64,000 nucleotides of DNA. Source: Agriotes lineatus. Taxonomy: Eukaryota > Arthropoda > Insecta > Coleoptera > Elateridae. The stretch lies in assembly GCA_940337035.1 (NCBI GenBank), contig CALNHX010007633.1:1-64000 (forward strand), read 5' to 3'. This document shows, one piece after another, positions 58,166 through 64,000 of this stretch (positions within the stretch are counted from its first letter, which is position 1; each line of letters begins with the position of its first letter). The notes below the pieces were generated by a model that was not told the DNA's origin, made no database searches, and saw nothing but the letters and a program-made list of their open reading frames with translations. A program made the translations under genes and the position numbers.

Positions 58166-59250
58166 AACCTCTTTTCCATTTTATCTTAGACAGAGCGCTT
58201 GTATATGTCTATATGGTTTGTTTCTATTTCTATGGTTATTTATCGATCCTTTCGTACACATTCTCTAATATTGCACGTTTCACTGCCATCAGGACCTTCA
58301 TTTCTCCAAAAGTCTGTTTTCCTGTGTCGCGCTGTGGTCGTCTTTTGGGCATCTATCCTGTTTAGAGGCATTTTCTTGGTTTTGCCAGAGATGTATCCAT
58401 CAACTTTCCTTTATCCAGGCACGTTACTGCACATAATAATTTTTATGGTCATTATAGTCAATAACAAAAAATGTTTTCATCTGATGCGTACTTTTTCGTA
58501 GTACACACTATGTGTTCAATTATGAGAGGAGTTTGGAGCTTTTACCTAATATTTTTAGCCGTACATACTTGCACAATGGGCTGATGTTATTTCATTACTA
58601 TGGTAATGAAAATTACTATCTTTAATCCGCAATAATAGTAATAGTAAGGGGAGAATCAAGAGTCTTACATTCCAGAAAAAAATCATGTCTCTCAAGATGT
58701 GACAGAAATTTCGATTTCTAAGATAATCATGGGGACGATAGTTACATAAGTTTCACCGAAGAAAATGTTCACTCAAAGGTATATGGTCAGGAAATCACAA
58801 TATATTGCTGTGGTCTAATAGCTTTTATTTGATTTTATTTAATTTAATTCTTATTCTCAGGGTTTTATTGTAAAAATGTTGATTTCAATCTTACCTTTTG
58901 TCCACAGTCTTTAGCATGTAATTGTAATAACCTTAGTTATTAGACTCTATCTCAGGATTACTATTTAAATCAGATTAAGACATAAACCATGAATAACTAT
59001 AATGCAAGATATAGGATAATTGTATTTATTAAGTAATCAATAACTACCTTTATCATACTTTAACACCTTTGTTGATATATCTGATAAATACTTAATTTAA
59101 ATTACTTTAATTTTAGATAATAATATTACTGTCGGTTCACAAACTTTATTATTATCTAATTTATGATTCAATTGAATTCAATTTTAATAACTCTGTACAA
59201 AATAAACGGTAATTCTTAGTAACGTTAATTGTATATCAATAAAAGTAACA
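58166..59250. other. gene-free stretch
   Basis: The 100-codon + frame at 58199-58501 lies opposite probable LINE-derived sequence and has no motif. Confidence 0.3.
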
Positions 59251-60235
59251 ATGTCCTCTAAGGACGTGTTTCTTCGGTTTCTTGGTGAACTGCAACCCAC
59301 TCAGCACGTAGGTATCGGTGGCGGCGGTATTTGACCTGGAGCGAAGTTTGTATTCTGCCCCGTGTGTCAGACGTCCGAAATGTCACTTGTGAGATAAGCG
59401 CAGTGTGTTTACTTTTTCGCACTCTGCAAACATACTCAAAATGTAAAGAAACTATGAGATACCTGCTGCTCCGGGGGTGTGTCTTGATGTGGTTGGATCG
59501 TAAATGGGACTTGTGGCGAAAATGCGTTACTCACAACTTAACTGCTCCGTGAATTTGTGTTGCGGGCTAACAATTTGACAGCTTCGGCAAGTACATCTAC
59601 GTTCGGGTTCGAGTGGCGTAATTTGCCTTTGGGCTCCAGGAAGACGTCGTTGGACGCACAATGCTGACCCGTCAGGTAAGTTAATTAGTGCCCTTATATT
59701 GTTCGTGCCGCCTTCGTGAGTAACGTGCAATATTATTCCTACAGATATAGTTATTAATACGTTTTAATATTCTTGCCACCTACGGTCGTGTCGGGGATGT
59801 GGGGCTTTGAATTAGCAGGAAGTGCGCTAGGAGACAGATAGACGCTATCACATTCTAACGCATAGGTTGGGTTTTGGTGGAGACGTTGGAAAACAGATAA
59901 ACGCTATGACATTCTAACGGCTAGGTTGGGTTCTGGTGGAGACGTTAGGAGACAGATAAGCGCTATCACATTCTAACGCCAGGAGAGGATTTGGAGGAAG
60001 GGAAATCCAGGGACTAAAGTCGGGATCGGTGCTCAAGTGACTCAAGTGATTTAAAATGATTGCGGGGCCTTCTTTTATACTCTTCTGGCGGCTTTATCGC
60101 TACAGCCACTCCAAGTACCATTAAGTCGGAGGCGGGGCCGGGGTTCCTTATTCGGGTCTTCGCGCATAACGGGTACATGTTTTGTTATCACCAGTTCGAG
60201 CGCTGGTTGGATGCAATGCCCGATTAGGCGACGTA
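59251..60235. other. GC-richer stretch of unknown nature
   Basis: Noticeably richer in G and C than its flanks, with an internal 58-bp tandem repeat. Short open frames on both strands have no motif. It could be a promoter-type island, an LTR or a 5' exon; no element ends were found. Confidence 0.3.
59830..59990. repeat. 58-60-bp tandem repeat, three units
   Basis: Units start GGAGACAGATAGACGCTATC (59830), GGAAAACAGATAAACGCTAT (59888) and GGAGACAGATAAGCGCTATC (59948), each with ACATTCTAACG; the first two continue into GGTTGGGTT.TGGTGGAGACG. Confidence 0.85.
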
Positions 60236-60837
60236 CAAATTAAATATATATTTGATGTATAATTATAATTTGCTGCAGACGCTAGAGTTACAGTGTTATA
60301 CAGAGTTCTGAATTTGTTGTACAAACCAGATGTTAATATTACCTTATTCATCTTTAATGTAAATTCGAAAATGAATCGAGGCAAATTCAATGATTTGTGT
60401 AATCTTTTAACGTGTTATAATATAAGATGAGTGGTAAACTGGCCTACTAAATACAGCTAGTGCAATTATTGATCATATTTGCATTAATACCGCAAAAGAA
60501 TGGGAAATAAACTAAACTAAGAAATTATTACAAAATATGCTCTTAAATTAAAGAGATCGACAAATCAACAAACATAGGAAACCGATATAGAGAACTGCTT
60601 TAATAAATTTCATTCCAACTTTGTATGTGATTTTAGTAACTATTTTTTTATTAAAAAGGGTAACCGTATAAGTACAGCTATACAATATAAGTTAATTTGC
60701 GCACTATACAACTCCCGGTAAAACTGAGTAGGAAATAATTAATCAGCCTTTTTGCTATTCGAAACTTAATGTAATGGCAACATTAACAGATCCCAGAGTC
60801 ATAACTGATTTATTCAACCCACAATTCTTAAAAACTA

Positions 60838-61165
60838 CTATAGAGCGTCTCAGGGTGACAAGACAGCGTGAGAGGATAGGGAATGCTTTCCTTATGGGAA
60901 TTTCGCTCCGACGTTGCCAGTTCTATGCCAGTTGTACTGTACGTAATTGTTTTGTTCATAAACTTGTTTGAATGCCACTGACCAAACGTACCAGGTAATG
61001 AGGAATTATAGTTAAGCTGTCTCTATTACAATATCCAGATTTGTTTGTCTGTGATCGGTGCGTTTTTTCTACAGAACACTTTCGTGGAGACATATGGCAT
61101 CGCTGTTTGTTGCTGATTGCCATAAGGCCCTGTACTGTCTAGTCACCCTGAGACGCAGTATAGAC
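60838..61165. mobile_element. about 330-bp TIR element
   Basis: GCGTCTCAGGGTGACAAGACAG at the left is mirrored by CTGTCTAGTCACCCTGAGACGC at the right, extending imperfectly outward (CTATAGA/TCTATAC). No target duplication is certain. The 65-codon frame (60774-60971) runs across the TIR and is not a gene. Confidence 0.65.
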
Positions 61166-62300
61166 AGCTAATATAACGTATATTGCAATACTGAAGTGCA
61201 TATGAATTCAAGGAAAGAATGCGCAGCATTATTTTTGAATCCAATAACATTTGAAGTAAGTATTTCACTGTAACATAGTATATTTCTGTATGCATTAACT
61301 TAGATAACTATCGCTCGGTATCGTTAACATCGACTTTCTTTATAATATTTCAGTACTCCATGCTTCATAGATTACTCGTTTAAAATGTTAAAATGCAAGC
61401 AACGCCAATATGGAGCCTATAAATCCACATGTACAGCGTTTTACGAGTTTTATAAATAAATAATTGCGAATATTAATGCGGCGGATACATGGTTGGTACC
61501 TTTTTAATATCAACATAATTTTGAAAAAACCGCAATTATTCGGTAAGGCAAGATTTTGAATTGGGTTTCTATATTTTTGATTGGAAGAACCCAATTTTTT
61601 GAATTAACGTGCAGCTAGGAAAAAACATACATATAAAAAATACATCTTCAAAATTAACTAGAGAATCCATTTTCCTATAATTTAGGCAACTTTGATTCCA
61701 TTTTACTGATTAACTATTTTAGTTTACTAGATCTGAAGAGAGGCCTGTCCAATTTGTAATGCACTGTATAAGCAGGGTATGTCTAAAATTTGTAATCACA
61801 TCTAAACCGCAGATTTCTAGTTTCAAAATTAGACGATTTAACTCAACTTACTTATATACAAATGCGTTTAAAAATTCTTTATTTGTTTTTATTAATGGAT
61901 TTGAGAAATATTGGTATGAAACTCATATATCTGCAAGGTACAATAGTATGGAATTTATATTAGGCAGAACTTATAAATAAACTGAATCGTGTAGAAATTT
62001 ACTGTCTTAGTTGTTAGTTCTTAAAATATACGAAATGTTTATTCCCGACTGTGTCCTTCCAACATTATAGAGTGGCTCACTCGCTCTTTTTAGGTTGTTC
62101 AAAACTTAAAAAGGTAAAATAAGATAAATGCCTTGTCGGTCGCTTCTTTATATGACTGTAGGCCTTAATCAAAAATTTAAAATGGCAACTGTGCCTAGTA
62201 TTTATATATTCTAGATCCTGATCTTTAATTATCATTTTCAAAAAGAGAGGTTTTTGAAAAATACCTCACTTATCTGTAAAAACCTTATTTAATTTGCTAA
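61166..62300. other. gene-free AT-rich stretch
   Basis: No gene. Contains one arm (61835-61862) of a perfect 28-bp inverted repeat with 63335-63362. Confidence 0.35.
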
Positions 62301-62574
62301 GTCTTCAATAAAAAATTTGGAAAGGAACTCCTCCTCACCTTCGACGGGAAAGGCTAGCCACCTACCCGGCCTAAGAGCGAAGAGGGCTCATAGAACCACT
62401 TTGTGGTTAAAACAGGCCACTGCATATAATAAGAGGAAGAAGAACCAGATTCTATACAAAATCAACAAAGATAATCCTAAAAAACAAAAAGTAACTTCAA
62501 AATTAACAACCAATTAGTAAAATTAAGCAAATTATTTATAAGAAAACCCAAGATAATTATGAAATAAACAAAAG

Positions 62575-62880
62575 TTATTTATTATTGTCGTCCAAAAACT
62601 TAAAGTTATTTATATTGTTTGCATGCACAACACTGGAAGGTAAATTGTTACACGGATTCGCTACTCGATTTCTGAAGAAAGGTTTTGTGATAAGGATGTT
62701 ACTGAAATCCGTCTGAATCTTAAACGAATGCCCTCGAAGATAGCTATAGCTACTGAACACTAGTACATCTTCTAAAGGGAGCGAATAGTGATTGAGGAAT
62801 ATCTTAAACACTTCAATCGTATCAGTACGTTGTCCTCGTTCACTAAGAGTGGTTAGTTGCAGTCTGTCCAGCCCGAAGCC
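62575..62880 (-). pseudogene. CR1/Jockey-type LINE RT C-terminal end
   Basis: Minus strand: DRLQLTTLSERGQRTDTIEVFKI, then YLRGHSFKI, PFFRNRVANPCNNLPSSVVHANN and FKFLDD before the stop. The R-L..L..RR..D.IE.FKI, LRGHS and FF..RV.N.WN.LP..VV.A order is the usual end of CR1/Jockey-like RTs. Only the last 100 or so codons remain. Its upstream side is fused to a GC-rich minisatellite. Confidence 0.75.
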
Positions 62881-63020
62881 GGACAACTCGGCGCCGCCAT
62901 CTCGGCGCCGCCACTTCGGCGCCGCCATCTCGGCGCGGGGCCAGCTCGGCGCCGGGACAACTCGGCGCGGAGCCATCTCGGCGCCAGCCAACTCGGCGCT
63001 AGGCCATCTCGGCGCCGAAT
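62878..63020. repeat. GC-rich minisatellite based on CTCGGCGCCG
   Basis: About nine units of 14-17 bp such as CATCTCGGCGCCGC and CAACTCGGCGC, in otherwise AT-rich DNA. On the minus strand it gives an Ala/Pro/Trp/Arg-rich frame that is incidental. Confidence 0.9.
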
Positions 63021-64000
63021 TTAAATTCGCAAACAACAGTAACTACGTAAGAAAATTATTATAAACAAATAATAAATAAAGTGATCACCAACAAGCTGGC
63101 ATCAAATGAAAAAAAATTATTTAGAATTTCTTGGAAAATCAAACACTGGCGACCAGAGGTGGTTGCAAAGTGATCACAAATGGGCCAAACAAAAGTTGTC
63201 ACGTGACTTCCGTCATGAGTAAAATTTATTTTTGTTTTAAATAATTACGAAACATGCATTTACTAGTCAAGATTTTTCGACTTACTTGAAAAACTAATCA
63301 TTTTTGAAGACCTCTAGCGGCTAAACTAAGCAACTTTGTATATAAGTAAGTTGAGTTAAATCATCATATTTTGGGCCCAGGAACTTGTGGTTTTTCGTTG
63401 TACACGTATTTTCCGAACACCCGAACAGGTGAAACGACTCTTGAAAAGGTAAAAAATTCTCGATTTAAATTTTTATTTTTTGGGGTTCAGCCCTGCTTGG
63501 TTAAAGGCGAATTTCTAACAGCATTTCAGTTTTGAAAAATCAAGTATGCCTTGGAAGTTTAAAAAACCTATTTTATTTGAAATCGGCATTAAAGTACCTC
63601 GAAATCGTCATTAAAGTACGAGAAATCGGCATTAAAGTAATCCATTGTTATACGACTTTTTTGTAGGTGGCGAGGCGACAGATAAACGTCAACCGACGTC
63701 AACATAACCTACAAAAGTTGGTTAAAATGTTGTAATTTTACAATTTCTCGCTTTCAAATAAAACATACTGTACACCTCGGCACTGAAGTTCCCTTTTATC
63801 CCTCATGTGGCTTATTTGCAAAAGTTAAACTTCAGGACCTTGGTATGAAAACTACTATTACTGTAGCGTAGCGTGCCTTTTATGTAGCAAATACGACAAA
63901 AAGTTATTAATAAAAGTTGTTTAGAATCAACTTCTAGGCTGCTATACCAAATTTCAAAATCCTCGGCCAACTTTGATCTCTTACATTGTCTTTTATGTTT
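63021..64000. other. gene-free AT-rich stretch
   Basis: No gene recognised; contains the 28-bp inverted-repeat arm at 63335-63362 and the short tandem repeat at 63579. Confidence 0.35.
63579..63643. repeat. 22-bp tandem repeat, three units
   Basis: GAAATCGGCATTAAAGTACC, GAAATCGTCATTAAAGTACG and GAAATCGGCATTAAAGTAAT follow one another at 63579, 63601 and 63622. Confidence 0.85.

Noticed and set aside
58199..58501. 100-codon + strand hydrophobic frame
   Set aside because: Next to and opposite LINE endonuclease sequence; no motif and AT/T-rich composition explains the hydrophobicity.
60774..60971. 65-codon frame MATLTDPRVITDLF...
   Set aside because: Crosses the left terminal inverted repeat of a TIR element; no motif.
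62575..63036. 153-codon minus-strand frame read as one protein
   Set aside because: The first 50 or so codons are GC-rich minisatellite; only the last 100 resemble a LINE RT end.

Overview
The window reads as AT-rich, intron- and repeat-dominated animal DNA, most likely from an insect. The LINE, Tc1/mariner, BEL/Pao, Penelope-like and TIR-element protein families seen here are typical of beetle or hemipteran genomes, but the species cannot be fixed from the sequence. There are no operons, rRNA or intact tRNA genes. Almost every recognisable coding stretch is a broken mobile-element gene. Only two short exon-like blocks (39865-40113 and 49074-49445, both + strand, each with a plausible splice acceptor) look like possible host coding sequence.

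Layout. 0.2-0.55 kb: fragment of an uncharacterised PIN/FEN-like nuclease family. 2.5-6.6 kb: three inverted-repeat elements (2490-4106, about 4193-5387, 6053-6573). 10.1-13.0 kb: a four-deep nest (foldback copy > 6.05-kb-type MITE > Tc1/mariner > about 290-bp TIR MITE). 13.5-20.1 kb: one RTE-like LINE cut by a 664-bp foldback carrying a hammerhead-like core, a hAT-like end, a 220-bp MITE with a GTAC target duplication, and a 2-kb block of the PIN-like nuclease family. 20.1-22.3 kb: short palindromes, a BEL/Pao gag fragment and a Penelope-like RT fragment. 22.755-28.124 kb: a 5.37-kb element with about 335-bp terminal inverted repeats carrying a long decayed gene of the same PIN-like family, itself hit by a CR1/Jockey-type LINE. 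28.146-37.036 kb: solo LTR A, split by a 7.77-kb non-coding LTR element (LARD; two 1028-bp LTRs, PBS, polypurine tract, AACG target duplication) whose 5' LTR is split by a 1964-bp solo LTR C (AAGA target duplication, empty site preserved in the 3' LTR). 38.184-39.103 kb: foldback element with a 14-bp target duplication and hammerhead-like arms. 40.9-45.6 kb: a strongly degenerate minisatellite of about 42 bp period, split by a gap and a 309-bp MITE. 45.5-49.15 kb: two interleaved segmental duplications, one carrying part of an exon-like block. 50.5-58.2 kb: several LINE fragments. 59-64 kb: a GC-richer stretch with short tandem repeats, a TIR element, a LINE 3' end joined to a GC-rich minisatellite, and a 22-bp triplet repeat.

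The genes do not form a pathway. What ties the window together is the order of insertion, which nesting and target duplications allow to be read in several places. The best candidate for an under-described system is the TIR-bounded element whose gene encodes, instead of a recognisable DDE transposase, an acidic PIN/FEN-like nuclease domain and a cysteine-rich tail. Three copies or fragments of the family lie in this window.
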